Part shown: piece by piece, positions 16,285 through 25,312 of the stretch | Numbering within the stretch: position 1 is the first letter of the stretch | How the letters are laid out: each line of letters starts with the position of its first letter | Source: Bacillota bacterium | GTDB lineage: Bacteria > Bacillota > Dethiobacteria > DTU022 > UBA8154 | Reading direction: 5' to 3' | Length of the DNA stretch: 32,333 nt | NCBI GenBank assembly: GCA_030656575.1 | Contig: JAUSPO010000187.1 | Coordinates: forward strand, 1-32,333 | Notes under the pieces: generated by a model | The model's database searches: none | Told to the model about the DNA's origin: nothing | The model's input: the letters and a program-made list of their open reading frames with translations, nothing else | Position numbers and translations under genes: made by a program

Positions 16285-18393
16285 ATGGCGAGAGACACTG
16301 GTTCTAATTTGCAAATGCGCAGAAGGCTTCTGTTTATTTTTTTTCTTTCCGCTGTTCTCATGTCAGCTTTAGTGTTCAGACTGGGATATGTCCAGTTTGT
16401 GATGGCTGAAGAACTGCAGTTGAAAGCCTGGGAGCAGTGGAATAGAAGTATACCCACACGTTCATCGAGGGGTAATATTTATGATCGTAATGAACATCTT
16501 CTTGCGGGCAGTGCTACAGTGGAGACAGTCGTCGCCGTACCGCCTCAGGTGGATGATCCACGTCAAACGGCAAGGTCTTTGGCTCCAGTACTGGATATGA
16601 GTGAGGAACGAATTTATGAACTTATTACGCAGGATCGTGCCGCTGTCTATGTAAAAAGGAAGATTGAAGAAGAAGCCGCAAAAGAGGTAAGGCTTTTAAA
16701 TTTACCGGGAATCACCTTTACTCATGAAACAAAGAGATTTTATCCCAATGGTAGCCTTTTGTCTCAGCTGATAGGTTTTGTAGGTATGGATCAGGGTTGG
16801 GCAGGGCTGGAAATTTATTATGAAGAAATGCTAAAAGGACGTGATGGGAATATTGTTTTCCCTACCGATAATAAGGGTAGGGAGGTTCCGGGTGTACGCC
16901 GTTACATTCCTCCCAAAGAAGGGATGGATCTGTATTTAACAATAGACGAGACAATCCAGTTTATTGTTGAGAGAGAACTCGCCAAAGCAATGATGGAATT
17001 TAATCCAGAGAGAGTCTCAGCAATAGCTGTTAATCCCAAAACGGGAGAGATCCTGGCGATTGCTTCTAAACCGGACTTTGACCCTAATAATTATAATAAC
17101 TATGATAAAGAATACTGGAGACTATTTCCTGTAACAGATACCTTTGAGCCTGGCTCAACCTTCAAACTTATTACACTGTCAGCAGCAATTGAAGAAAATC
17201 TTTATAACGAGAATGATCATTTTTATTGTTCAGGTGCTGCGACTGTTGCAGGGCACACTATCCGGTGTTGGACATCCGACAGGGGCGGGCATGGATCCAT
17301 TAGTTACCTCGAGGCTGTTCTGGGCTCGTGCAACCCGGCTTTTATGAATCTTGGCGATAGGTTGGGAGCCGAAAGAATGTTTGAATACGTGCGGGCTTTT
17401 GGTTTTGGCAGCAGAGCGGGAGTTGACTATCCAGGGGAAGGAACGGGCCTGATTTTCAGACCTGAACAGGTTGGCCCCCTGGAACTGGCTACCACATCTT
17501 TCGGCCAGGGGATTTCTGTAACACCCCTGCAGCAGGTTATGGCTGTGGCAGCAATTGCAAATGGAGGATATCTGCTGAGACCGTATCTTATCAGGGAGAT
17601 CAAAGAGGTTGACGGGGAGGTAGTGGAGCAGAGATTTCCTGAGGTTATCAGGCAGGTTATCTCCAAAGATACAGCAGCCAGAGTTACTGCAATTATGGAA
17701 GAGGTAGTCATACAGGGCAGCGGAATAAACGCTGCTATTGAGGGCTACCGGATTGCAGGAAAAACAGGAACAGCGCAAAAGGTAGGACCTGGCGGTGTTT
17801 ATTTGAGCGGCGATTATATACTTTCCTTTGTTGGTTTTGCTCCGGTGGAGGACCCGCAGCTGCTGCTTTACATAGCAGTTGATGGGGCTAAAAGAGGTCC
17901 CCAATGGGGTTCCCAGATTAGTGCTCCCATCTCTCATGCTATCATGAAGGATGTTCTATCTTATTTAGAGATCCCTCCCACTGAATTAGCAGAAGATCAG
18001 AAGGAAATTCTTCAGGTCGAAGTGCCGGATTTAAAAGGATTAACTGTAGATGAGGCGGGGGCATTGTTGGATACCGGCGGCCTGCTGTTGAAGCTGGTGG
18101 GTCAGAAAGGTATCATCATGGACCAAACGCCTAAATCGGGAGCTGAAGTCCCTCTGCAGACGAGTATTATTGTTTATCTTGATGATCTGTGGAGCGATGA
18201 AGACCCCGGCCTGGTTTATCTTCCTGAGCTAAAGGGTATGGGTGTCAAAGAGGTTGGTGAAATATTGAGCCACCTTGGTTTAAGAATGGAGCCGGAGGGT
18301 TCCGGTATTGTCATAACACAGGAACCCTCAGCTGGAACAAGGCTTCGAGAGAACTCTGTTGTAAAAGTCCGGTTTTCATCTCCTCTCCATTAA
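16285..18393 (+). CDS. pbpB: Class B penicillin-binding protein with two PASTA domains (PbpB/SpoVD family)
   Basis: This DD-transpeptidase cross-links septal or spore-cortex peptidoglycan together with a SEDS polymerase, here presumably FtsW. One N-terminal membrane anchor (RLLFIFFLSAVLMSALVF) is followed by the non-catalytic pedestal (RGNIYDRN, YPNGSLLSQLIGFVG). The transpeptidase domain has the catalytic S291-TFK294, S348-C-N350 and K493-TG, all intact. Two PASTA repeats end the protein (about 577-632 and 643-700). Two PASTA domains resemble Bacillus PbpB, while spore-specific SpoVD usually has one. Only one class B PBP lies here, where Bacillus has both, so it may serve vegetative division, sporulation or both. 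ATG 16285 has AGAGGT upstream. Confidence 0.94.
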   Translation: MARDTGSNLQMRRRLLFIFFLSAVLMSALVFRLGYVQFVMAEELQLKAWEQWNRSIPTRSSRGNIYDRNEHLLAGSATVETVVAVPPQVDDPRQTARSLAPVLDMSEERIYELITQDRAAVYVKRKIEEEAAKEVRLLNLPGITFTHETKRFYPNGSLLSQLIGFVGMDQGWAGLEIYYEEMLKGRDGNIVFPTDNKGREVPGVRRYIPPKEGMDLYLTIDETIQFIVERELAKAMMEFNPERVSAIAVNPKTGEILAIASKPDFDPNNYNNYDKEYWRLFPVTDTFEPGSTFKLITLSAAIEENLYNENDHFYCSGAATVAGHTIRCWTSDRGGHGSISYLEAVLGSCNPAFMNLGDRLGAERMFEYVRAFGFGSRAGVDYPGEGTGLIFRPEQVGPLELATTSFGQGISVTPLQQVMAVAAIANGGYLLRPYLIREIKEVDGEVVEQRFPEVIRQVISKDTAARVTAIMEEVVIQGSGINAAIEGYRIAGKTGTAQKVGPGGVYLSGDYILSFVGFAPVEDPQLLLYIAVDGAKRGPQWGSQISAPISHAIMKDVLSYLEIPPTELAEDQKEILQVEVPDLKGLTVDEAGALLDTGGLLLKLVGQKGIIMDQTPKSGAEVPLQTSIIVYLDDLWSDEDPGLVYLPELKGMGVKEVGEILSHLGLRMEPEGSGIVITQEPSAGTRLRENSVVKVRFSSPLH

Positions 18394-18407
18394 GGTATAG
18401 TGAATTC

Positions 18408-18498
18408 GTTTCAGCAAAGCTGAAACATCAGGGAATCAGGTGGAGAGTCTACTCCACCTGATTGAAAAGTCCCACCTACGCTACGCTTAGAGGTGGGG
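18408..18498 (+). mobile_element. Three-hairpin element resembling an IS200/IS605 end (relic)
   Basis: Three perfect stem-loops follow each other after the PBP stop. GTTTCAGC/GCTGAAAC is 8 bp with an AAA loop. AATCAGGTGGAG/CTCCACCTGATT is 12 bp. CCCACCT/AGGTGGG is 7 bp with the 13-nt loop ACGCTACGCTTAG. The last resembles subterminal palindromes of IS200/IS605-type elements and TnpB-associated RNAs in clostridia, as I remember them. No transposase or TnpB is present, so this would be a non-autonomous or decayed copy. The first two hairpins could also act as terminators, though neither has a T-run. Confidence 0.5.
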
Positions 18499-18543
18499 GT
18501 CTTAAACCCAAAAGAAAAACCAAGATAAAATGCCAACTGCTTG

Positions 18544-18575
18544 TTTACATAACAGTTAGGAAACCCGAGTATAAT
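18544..18575 (+). promoter_or_regulatory. Possible internal promoter upstream of murE
   Basis: A perfect TATAAT (18570-18575) lies 58 bp before murE. The nearest -35-like sequence, TTTACA (18544-18549), has a long 20-bp spacer. An internal promoter is plausible here because the hairpin element upstream could reduce read-through from the PBP gene. Confidence 0.35.
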
Positions 18576-18632
18576 ATATTGTATGTTTTATGAAAAAGAT
18601 TGGTTCAGTACTTTAGGGCGGGAGGAGAGACC

Positions 18633-20141
18633 ATGGAGAAAGCAATAATCCTAGGGGATTTATTAAAGTTCTTGAATATAATTAAGATAGAAGGCGAAAC
18701 AGGAATATCTGTGCGTGGTCTGGCATATCATTCGGGGCGTGTTGAACCCGGATTTATTTTCTTTTGTCTTGAAGGAACAAAGTCCCATGGACATGATTTT
18801 ATTCCTCAGGCGGTTAGGGCTGGAGCCGCAGCTGTAATTTTGGAGAAGGATCATGATGTCATGGGGGCTGTAAAAGTGTTGGTTCCCAATGTGAGAATCG
18901 CAATGGCAGCTATTGCAGAACTTTTTTATGACTCTCCCTCCAAAAAGCTGCGTCTTGTGGGAGTTACAGGAACAAATGGAAAGACGACAACTACTCATCT
19001 AATTGAAGCAATAATGAGTAGACAGGACAAAAAAACCGGTTTATTGGGAACAATAAAGTATAAGATTGGTGAGGAAGTCATCCCTGTGCTGGCCACTACT
19101 CCCGAGGCTCCTGATTTGCAAAAGATTTTGCGCCTTATGGTAGACGGAGATGTAAGTTTTGCCGTGATGGAGGTTTCATCACATGCCCTAGAGTTAAACC
19201 GTGTCTCAGGATGTGATTTTGATCTGGCAGTGTTAACTAATGTCACAGATGACCATTTAGATTTTCACCAGACACTAGAAAGGTATCTTTCGGCAAAAGG
19301 TAAGCTTTTTTCCCAGTTGGGTGGAAATTTTTTGAAGAATGGATTACCACGTTTTGCTGTTTTAAACAGAGATGATCCCAATTTTCAGTATTTTATCAGA
19401 CAAACAACAGTACAGTATATTTCGTACGGCATTAAAGAGAATGCAGAGATAAGAGCAGAAAATATAGCAGTAACGGATGAAGGAGTAAGATATGAGCTTA
19501 TCAGTCCCTGGGGGAAAGAATATTTTTCCCTTAAACTGGCAGGTTATTTTAATATTTATAATGCATTGGCTGCAACCTCTGTTGCTCTTTTGGAAGGAGT
19601 TCCAGTTAAGATCATTAAAAAAGTTCTTGAAAATATTACGGGTGTGCCTGGACGTTTTGAACGAATAGACCTTGGCCAGGATTTCCTGGTAATTGTAGAT
19701 TATGCTCATACACCTGATGGTCTTGAGAATATCTTACAGACGGCGAGGGCTTTTGCAAGGGGAAAAATAATAACTATCTTTGGCTGTGGAGGAGAAAGAG
19801 ACAGAATTAAACGACCTGTTATGGGCCGGATTGCCGGTGAATACAGCGATTATTGTATTCTTACCTCCGATAATCCCCGGGGAGAAGATCCCTGGCAGAT
19901 TATCGGTGAAGTTGAAGCAGGTCTTAGGGACAGGAAAATACTGGGTGCCGGCTATACAATACAGCCTAACCGTTATGAGGCCATCAGGCTCGGTGTAGAA
20001 CTTGCCAGGCCTGACGATATGGTAATAATTGCAGGAAAAGGACACGAAAATGTCCAGATATTCAGCGACCACACGATCCCATTCAGTGACCGGGAAGTCG
20101 CATCTGAATTAATAAAAAAAAGACTCAGGAATTATGGTTAA
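18633..20141 (+). CDS. murE: UDP-MurNAc-tripeptide synthetase MurE (meso-diaminopimelate adding)
   Basis: MurE is the ATP-dependent ligase that adds the third amino acid to UDP-MurNAc-L-Ala-D-Glu. The ATP loop GVTGTNGKTTTTH (K117), SSHALELNRV, NVTDDHLDFH and DYAHTPDGLENIL are present. The selectivity motif D413-NPR416 matches m-DAP-adding enzymes and argues against lysine. The organism therefore probably has m-DAP peptidoglycan. The protein is 502 residues, a normal length. ATG 18633 follows a strong GGGAGGAGA site; the upstream GTG at 18600 lacks one. The murE stop lies within the ribosome-binding region of murF, so the two are translationally close. Confidence 0.97.
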   Translation: MEKAIILGDLLKFLNIIKIEGETGISVRGLAYHSGRVEPGFIFFCLEGTKSHGHDFIPQAVRAGAAAVILEKDHDVMGAVKVLVPNVRIAMAAIAELFYDSPSKKLRLVGVTGTNGKTTTTHLIEAIMSRQDKKTGLLGTIKYKIGEEVIPVLATTPEAPDLQKILRLMVDGDVSFAVMEVSSHALELNRVSGCDFDLAVLTNVTDDHLDFHQTLERYLSAKGKLFSQLGGNFLKNGLPRFAVLNRDDPNFQYFIRQTTVQYISYGIKENAEIRAENIAVTDEGVRYELISPWGKEYFSLKLAGYFNIYNALAATSVALLEGVPVKIIKKVLENITGVPGRFERIDLGQDFLVIVDYAHTPDGLENILQTARAFARGKIITIFGCGGERDRIKRPVMGRIAGEYSDYCILTSDNPRGEDPWQIIGEVEAGLRDRKILGAGYTIQPNRYEAIRLGVELARPDDMVIIAGKGHENVQIFSDHTIPFSDREVASELIKKRLRNYG

Positions 20142-20152
20142 GGTGAATGTTT

Positions 20153-21565
20153 ATGCTTTTTACAGTTGAAGAGGTAATCAGGATTACCAGAGGAAAATTA
20201 TGGTGGGGTGAGCCAAAGGGAGCTTTCCATGGAGCTTTGATCGATTCCCGCGCCGTAGAGGGGGGGGAGTTGTTTTTCCCTTTACAGGGGGACAAAGCAG
20301 ATGGTCACAATTTCATTCTTGATGCCTTAAAAAAAGGAGCCCGGGGTTCGTTATTGGAACGGGATAAACTCTCCCTGCTTAACACAGGAATGATTCCTGA
20401 AGGTAAAGTAGTTATTGTTGTTGAAAACAGTATTCATTCCCTCCAGAAGCTTGCCTCTTACCATCGCAATAAATTTTCACTGCCAATAATTGCCGTAACG
20501 GGAAGCAGTGGTAAGACAACTACAAAGGATCTTATCGCCTCTGTTCTGTCAACCCGGTATAATATGCTAAAAACAGAAGGTAATCTGAATAATCACCTCG
20601 GAGTGCCTCTTACGCTTTTGAGGCTGCGGGAAGAACATCAGGCAGCTGTTATGGAACTGGGAATGAGTGGGCTGGGGGAAATAGCCCTGCTTACGTCTTT
20701 GACGAAGCCTGCTTTCGGCGTGATTACAAATATAGGAGAAGCACACCTGGGGCTTTTGGGAAGCATAGATAATATAGCCAGGGCTAAAGGAGAGCTGCTG
20801 AAAACGATGGGTCCTCAGGGTAAAGCATTGTTGAACGGAGATGATCCGCTCCTCAGAGCCATGGGGGATAAGTTTGAAGGTAAATCTTTCTATTATGGTT
20901 TTGAAGATGGAGCAGACTTACGTGCTTTGAGCTGTTCTCCCCATGATATGGGTTATGGTTTCGAGGCTGCTTTCCCAAATGGCGAAATGAAGAGTTTTTG
21001 GATTCCTTTGCTGGGGAAGCACAATGTTTACAATGCACTTGCAGCTGCTGCTGTGGGTTTTCATTTTTCACTGGAGCCTGATGAAATAAAAAAAGGGTTG
21101 GCTGTTGGGAATATAACTAAGTTGAGAATGGAAAAAACGCTGGTTAAAGGCGGATTTTGGGTCATAAACGATTCCTATAATGCCAATCCTGCTTCTATGA
21201 AAGCTGCTTTACACTCTTTAAAAGAATCGGCCCAAAATAATGTATCAATTGCTGTTTTGGGAGAAATGCTCGAACTCGGCTCGGCGGCTGAGGAAAAGCA
21301 TTTTGAGGTAGGCAAATACCTGGCTTTTCTGGGAATTGATCTGCTTATCACCTTGGGTACACTTGCTTCTCATATCTCCCAAGGAGCACGGGAAGCGGGT
21401 TTCCCACCAGAAAAAATTATCGAAGCCTCCAGCAACCGTGAAGTAATTGAAGGTTTGGAGTCCATTCATTTACCCGGAGCGTTTATTTTAATCAAAGGTT
21501 CACGAGGTATGAAGATGGAAAAAATTGCTGAAGAATTGCTTGCAAAGCACGGAACTACTGAGTGA
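20153..21565 (+). CDS. murF: UDP-MurNAc-tripeptide--D-alanyl-D-alanine ligase MurF
   Basis: MurF adds D-Ala-D-Ala to complete the UDP-MurNAc-pentapeptide. The ATP loop AVTGSSGKTTTKD (K121), EGNLNNHLGVPLTLL, MELGMSGLGEI, NDSYNANPASMKAAL and LGEMLELG are family signatures, in the usual three-domain order and length (470 residues). ATG 20153 has AAGGTGA 6 nt upstream; the ATG at 20147 abuts that site. The gene overlaps murE's downstream region with only 11 bp between them. A repeat-bounded 180-bp spacer follows before mraY. Here m-DAP is the third residue of the acceptor peptide, as inferred from MurE. Confidence 0.97.
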   Translation: MLFTVEEVIRITRGKLWWGEPKGAFHGALIDSRAVEGGELFFPLQGDKADGHNFILDALKKGARGSLLERDKLSLLNTGMIPEGKVVIVVENSIHSLQKLASYHRNKFSLPIIAVTGSSGKTTTKDLIASVLSTRYNMLKTEGNLNNHLGVPLTLLRLREEHQAAVMELGMSGLGEIALLTSLTKPAFGVITNIGEAHLGLLGSIDNIARAKGELLKTMGPQGKALLNGDDPLLRAMGDKFEGKSFYYGFEDGADLRALSCSPHDMGYGFEAAFPNGEMKSFWIPLLGKHNVYNALAAAAVGFHFSLEPDEIKKGLAVGNITKLRMEKTLVKGGFWVINDSYNANPASMKAALHSLKESAQNNVSIAVLGEMLELGSAAEEKHFEVGKYLAFLGIDLLITLGTLASHISQGAREAGFPPEKIIEASSNREVIEGLESIHLPGAFILIKGSRGMKMEKIAEELLAKHGTTE

Positions 21566-21566
21566 A

Positions 21567-21749
21567 CAGGAGTCAGGAGTCAGAATGAGACCAAACCGAC
21601 GAAAGCATTGAAGCCTTAGCAAGGGTCTTTTGAAGGATGCATATACTATTCCGGAGATATTTTCGATACATAGCCTTACAAAGAGGTTGGTAATTTTTTA
21701 GAAGCATATTCTCGGGTCATTCTGAATTCTGACTACTGAATTCTGAATA
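21567..21749. repeat. Spacer element bounded by inverted GAGTCAG-type repeats
   Basis: Right after the murF stop is a variant heptad run (CAGGAGTCAGGAGTCAGAAT, then GAGACC). About 120 bp later comes an inverted counterpart, GGGTCATTCTGAATTCTGAC and then TACTGAATTCTGAAT (21714-21749). The ends pair roughly as CAGAATGAGACC against GGGTCATTCTG. The interior has no credible gene. The layout suggests a small non-autonomous element of the same family as the copies before dtd and murB, but I cannot identify target-site duplications. Confidence 0.55.
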
Positions 21750-21776
21750 TCTGATATTTAAAAAGGGGATGCTGCT

Positions 21777-22745
21777 GTGTCGTTACCTGTATATCTGGCG
21801 GCTTTTATAGCATTTTTATTAAGTGTGCTTATCTGCCCTCTTTTTATTCGTTTTTCAAGACGCCAGCAGTATGGGCAGCAGATAAGGTCAGACGGCCCAC
21901 GCAGGCATTTTCGAAAAGCTGGGACACCTACGATGGGAGGGGTTGTATTTTTAGTATCGTTTCTTATTACTCTTCTTTTTTTCTCTCCTAAAAGCCCCCT
22001 GCTTATCATTGCTCTGATCATTACTTTAAGCAGTGCTTTCTTAGGATTTATGGATGATTACCAAAAAGTTGTCAAGCACCGCTCCCTGGGGCTTAAAGCC
22101 AGAGAAAAGCTGCTGGGACAATTTATTTTTGCAGTCTTTTTCTATATTGTTTTACTGTTTTTTGGACATTCTACCGTAGTTAGTATTCCTTTTTCGGCAA
22201 TAGAGGTAGATCTTGGTTATTTTTATCCCTTTCTTATTTTTGTGATGATGATTGCAACCTCCAACGCCGTTAACTTAACTGACGGAATCGATGGTTTGGC
22301 CGGGGGGGCCGCTATCCTCGCTCTTTTAGCCTTTCTTTTCCTGGCATCCATTCAGGGAATCCAGGAGATAGTATATTTTTGTGGTACACTCATTGGAGCA
22401 TGTTTCGGTTTTTTAATCTTTAATCTGCATCCTGCCCGGGTTTTTATGGGAGATGTGGGTTCCCTGTCCCTGGGAACAGCTTTGGCTGTAGTTGCAATTT
22501 TAACAAAGGCGGAGTTTTCCCTGCTCATTATCGGAGGGGTTTTTGTTTTAGAAACTCTTTCAGTAATACTACAGGTAATTTCTTTCAGGTTAACCGGGAA
22601 GAGGATGTTTTTGATGAGTCCGCTACACCACCATTTTGAGATGAAGGGATGGTCGGAATGGCATGTGGTCACAGGATTCTGGGCTATGGGTTTTTGTTTT
22701 GCGTTACTTGGATTACTGGAATTTACCCCTATATTGAGGTGGTAG
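21777..22745 (+). CDS. mraY: Phospho-MurNAc-pentapeptide transferase MraY
   Basis: MraY moves phospho-MurNAc-pentapeptide to undecaprenyl phosphate, making lipid I in the membrane. The protein (322 residues) has about ten hydrophobic segments. It has the family motifs GTPTMGGVVFLVSF, LGFMDDYQKVVK, the catalytic NAVNLTDGIDGLAGG, FMGDVGSLSLG, and the histidine loop MSPLHHHFEMKGWSE, all intact. The start is GTG 21777 with AAGGGG about 8 nt upstream. It is separated from murF by a repeat element and ends 3 bp before murD. Confidence 0.97.
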   Translation: MSLPVYLAAFIAFLLSVLICPLFIRFSRRQQYGQQIRSDGPRRHFRKAGTPTMGGVVFLVSFLITLLFFSPKSPLLIIALIITLSSAFLGFMDDYQKVVKHRSLGLKAREKLLGQFIFAVFFYIVLLFFGHSTVVSIPFSAIEVDLGYFYPFLIFVMMIATSNAVNLTDGIDGLAGGAAILALLAFLFLASIQGIQEIVYFCGTLIGACFGFLIFNLHPARVFMGDVGSLSLGTALAVVAILTKAEFSLLIIGGVFVLETLSVILQVISFRLTGKRMFLMSPLHHHFEMKGWSEWHVVTGFWAMGFCFALLGLLEFTPILRW

Positions 22746-22748
22746 ATC

Positions 22749-24155
22749 ATGATAGATAGTATAAGGGGAAAAAGAGTCCTGGTTTTGGGCCTGGCGAAGA
22801 GTGGTCGTGCAGCTGTTGATCTGTTAATAAAAGAGGGCGCATCAAGTATTCTTGCCAATGATTCCAAAGAGAGACACCTTTTGCTGAAGGAAATGAAGGA
22901 TATTTTAAGATATTCTCAGGTGGAGATATTTGGAGGTTCACACCCTGAAAGTCTCCTTGAAGGAGTATCGCTAATTATTAAAAGCCCTGGAATAAAACCT
23001 GGCCTTCCATTATTACAAAAAGCCCGGGAGCTGGGTATTCCTGTATTTTCTGAAATAGAGCTTGCTTTCCGTTTCAGCCCGGTTCCTATTTTCGGCATAA
23101 CGGGCACCAATGGTAAAACAACTACCTCTTCTTTGATCGGAGAAATATTCAGAAGGCAATTTCCAGTTGTATATGTTGCCGGAAACATTGGTTTTCCCCT
23201 TTGTGAAGCTGTTGAACAGGCGCGTGAAGGGGATATTATAGTTGCAGAGCTGAGCAGTTTTCAACTGGATGATATTAATGATTTTAAGGTGAAGATTGCT
23301 GCTGTACTAAATCTTACTCCCGATCATCTCGATTACCATGGATCGTCGGAAAACTACGTTGAGGCGAAAAGAAAGATTCTTATGAACCAGGGCAGTGATG
23401 ACTGGGCAGTCCTTAACTGGGATGACCAGCAAGTGAGGCATTTTAGTGCTTTTACAAAGGCACAGTTATTACCTTTCAGCCGCAGAGAGAAGCTTAACCC
23501 CGGTGTTTATATCTTAGATGATATAATTATGATCAATTCCGGGTCAAACACTTTTAGCGTTTGTCGTGTGGATGAAGTCCGGATTCCCGGCCTGCATAAC
23601 CTGGAAAATGCGTTGGCTGCTTCAGCGGTGGCATGGGCCGGTGGTGTAACAGCAGAGCATATAGCATTGGCTTTAAAAAGTTTTTCTGGAGTACCCCACC
23701 GTCTTGAAAGAGTTGAGGATATCTCAGGAGTATCATTTGTGAATGATTCAAAGGGAACGAATCCAGATGCTACTATGAATGCTTTACGGGCTGTGAAGGG
23801 CTCAAAAATTCTTATTGCCGGAGGGCTGAACAAGGGAAGTGATTTCAGGGGGCTTGTTCAGTCCCTCAAGGGTGAAGAAGTTAAAAGCCTGGTATTATTA
23901 GGTGAGACTGCTCCTCTTATTGAAACAATTGCACAGGACGAAGGATTTAGTGATGCAGTTATCGTTTCTGATTTAATAACTGCAGTTTACAAGGCTTTTT
24001 CTTTAGCTTTGCCCGGTGATACCGTTCTCCTTTCACCTGCATGTGCCAGCTGGGATATGTTCAGGGATTTTGAGGAACGCGGGGATATTTTTAAATCAGC
24101 AGTTTTTTCCTTAAAGGAGGGACTGGAGAGTGAAAAGAGCCCCCACAGAAAGTGA
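22749..24155 (+). CDS. murD: UDP-MurNAc-L-alanine--D-glutamate ligase MurD
   Basis: MurD adds D-glutamate to UDP-MurNAc-L-Ala. It shows a Rossmann-like N-terminal domain (VLVLGLAKSGRAA), IIKSPGIKPG, the ATP loop GITGTNGKTTTS (K123), AELSSFQLDD, NLTPDHLDYHG, NDSKGTNPDAT and the C-terminal LLSPACASWDMFRDFEERG signature. Length (468 residues) is normal. ATG 22749 lies 3 bp after the mraY stop, and the ribosome-binding site (GAGGTGG) lies inside mraY. Its 3' end overlaps ftsW by 26 bp, indicating translational coupling. Confidence 0.97.
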   Translation: MIDSIRGKRVLVLGLAKSGRAAVDLLIKEGASSILANDSKERHLLLKEMKDILRYSQVEIFGGSHPESLLEGVSLIIKSPGIKPGLPLLQKARELGIPVFSEIELAFRFSPVPIFGITGTNGKTTTSSLIGEIFRRQFPVVYVAGNIGFPLCEAVEQAREGDIIVAELSSFQLDDINDFKVKIAAVLNLTPDHLDYHGSSENYVEAKRKILMNQGSDDWAVLNWDDQQVRHFSAFTKAQLLPFSRREKLNPGVYILDDIIMINSGSNTFSVCRVDEVRIPGLHNLENALAASAVAWAGGVTAEHIALALKSFSGVPHRLERVEDISGVSFVNDSKGTNPDATMNALRAVKGSKILIAGGLNKGSDFRGLVQSLKGEEVKSLVLLGETAPLIETIAQDEGFSDAVIVSDLITAVYKAFSLALPGDTVLLSPACASWDMFRDFEERGDIFKSAVFSLKEGLESEKSPHRK

Positions 24156-25245
24156 CTTAAGGAAGCAGCCGGATTTTACAATTTTTTTTACTGTGCTTAT
24201 CCTGGCGGGTTTTGGCCTTGTCATGGTATTCAGCGCAAGTTTTATTACTTCTCTGGAATCCAGGGGCGATGCATATTTTTTCCTTCGCCGCCAGGCTTTT
24301 TGGGTTATACTTGGCCTGATGGGGATGATCGCCACAGCAAACTTCAGTTACTGGAAATGGCGTAAGGTGGTTTCAATTCTTCTTCTTTTTAACTTTTTAC
24401 TGCTTCTGGCAATATACATACCCGGAGTGGGGTTGGAAATTAATGAGGCCAGGCGTTGGATTGCGCTTGGTGGTTTTACATTACAGCCTGCTGAGTTTAG
24501 TAAAATAGTAATGATTATTTTTACTGCTGCTTTTTTAAGTAAAAAAAATATAAAAATGGAAAATTTTTGGAACAGCAGCTTTATTCCCCTGGCATTTATG
24601 GGGGCTACTTTCCTTCTTATCTTAGATCAGCCTGATCTGGGGACGGGACTTGCCATAGCGGCTGTAGTGGGAATTATTATTTTTGCTGCAGGCCTGCCGT
24701 TTAAACAGTTATCTTACCTTGCATTAACTGGCATTCCATTTTTCATTTATTTAGCTTTAAATGAACCTTATCGTATGCGTCGTATTTTTTCTTTTCTGGA
24801 CCCATGGGCCGATCCATTGGATACGGGTTATCAAATTATCCAGTCACTTTATGCCCTGGGACCAGGAGGGCTTTTTGGGGTAGGATTGGGGAGAAGCCGT
24901 CAAAAGTTATATTATCTTCCCGAGCCCCAGAATGATTTTATTTTTGCTATAATTGGTGAAGAACTCGGTTTCCTTGGTGCACTTACGATTATGCTCCTAT
25001 TCTTTATTCTTTTTTGGAGAGGGTTTAAGACTTCCCTGATGGCCCCTGATGCATTCGGGAGCCTACTGGCCGCAGGAGTAACAGCAATGATTATGGTGCA
25101 GGCCTTAATGAATATTGGGGTTGTTACAGGGGCAATTCCGGTTACAGGAATTACCCTGCCTTTCATCAGCGCGGGAGGAAGTTCAATCTTTTTTGCTATG
25201 TGTGCTATGGGTATTTTAATGAATGTTTCCCGGTATTCCAGATAA
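24130..25245 (+). CDS. ftsW: SEDS-family peptidoglycan glycosyltransferase FtsW (SpoVE-like)
   Basis: FtsW polymerises lipid II into septal glycan with a partner class B PBP, here the one at 16285. The protein (371 residues) has about ten membrane segments. It has the SEDS signatures NEARRWIALGGFTLQPAEFSK, LDQPDLGTG, FGVGLGRSRQKLYYLPEPQND, FAIIGEELGFLG and the end motif TGITLPFISAGGSS. The GTG start at 24130 follows AAGGAGG and sits inside murD. In spore formers the dcw copy is often SpoVE, which acts in cortex synthesis; sequence alone does not decide between FtsW and SpoVE. Confidence 0.94.
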   Translation: MKRAPTESDLRKQPDFTIFFTVLILAGFGLVMVFSASFITSLESRGDAYFFLRRQAFWVILGLMGMIATANFSYWKWRKVVSILLLFNFLLLLAIYIPGVGLEINEARRWIALGGFTLQPAEFSKIVMIIFTAAFLSKKNIKMENFWNSSFIPLAFMGATFLLILDQPDLGTGLAIAAVVGIIIFAAGLPFKQLSYLALTGIPFFIYLALNEPYRMRRIFSFLDPWADPLDTGYQIIQSLYALGPGGLFGVGLGRSRQKLYYLPEPQNDFIFAIIGEELGFLGALTIMLLFFILFWRGFKTSLMAPDAFGSLLAAGVTAMIMVQALMNIGVVTGAIPVTGITLPFISAGGSSIFFAMCAMGILMNVSRYSR

Positions 25246-25312
25246 AAGAGGTGTCCTTTTTTGGGTTGGCAATGTAATGGACAATTGGACATTTGCATAA
25301 GGGGGGAAAATC

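Noticed and set aside
17230-17937. 235-codon open frame on minus within the PBP gene
   Set aside because: It is a shadow frame opposite a conserved transpeptidase domain, with low-complexity translation and no start signals.
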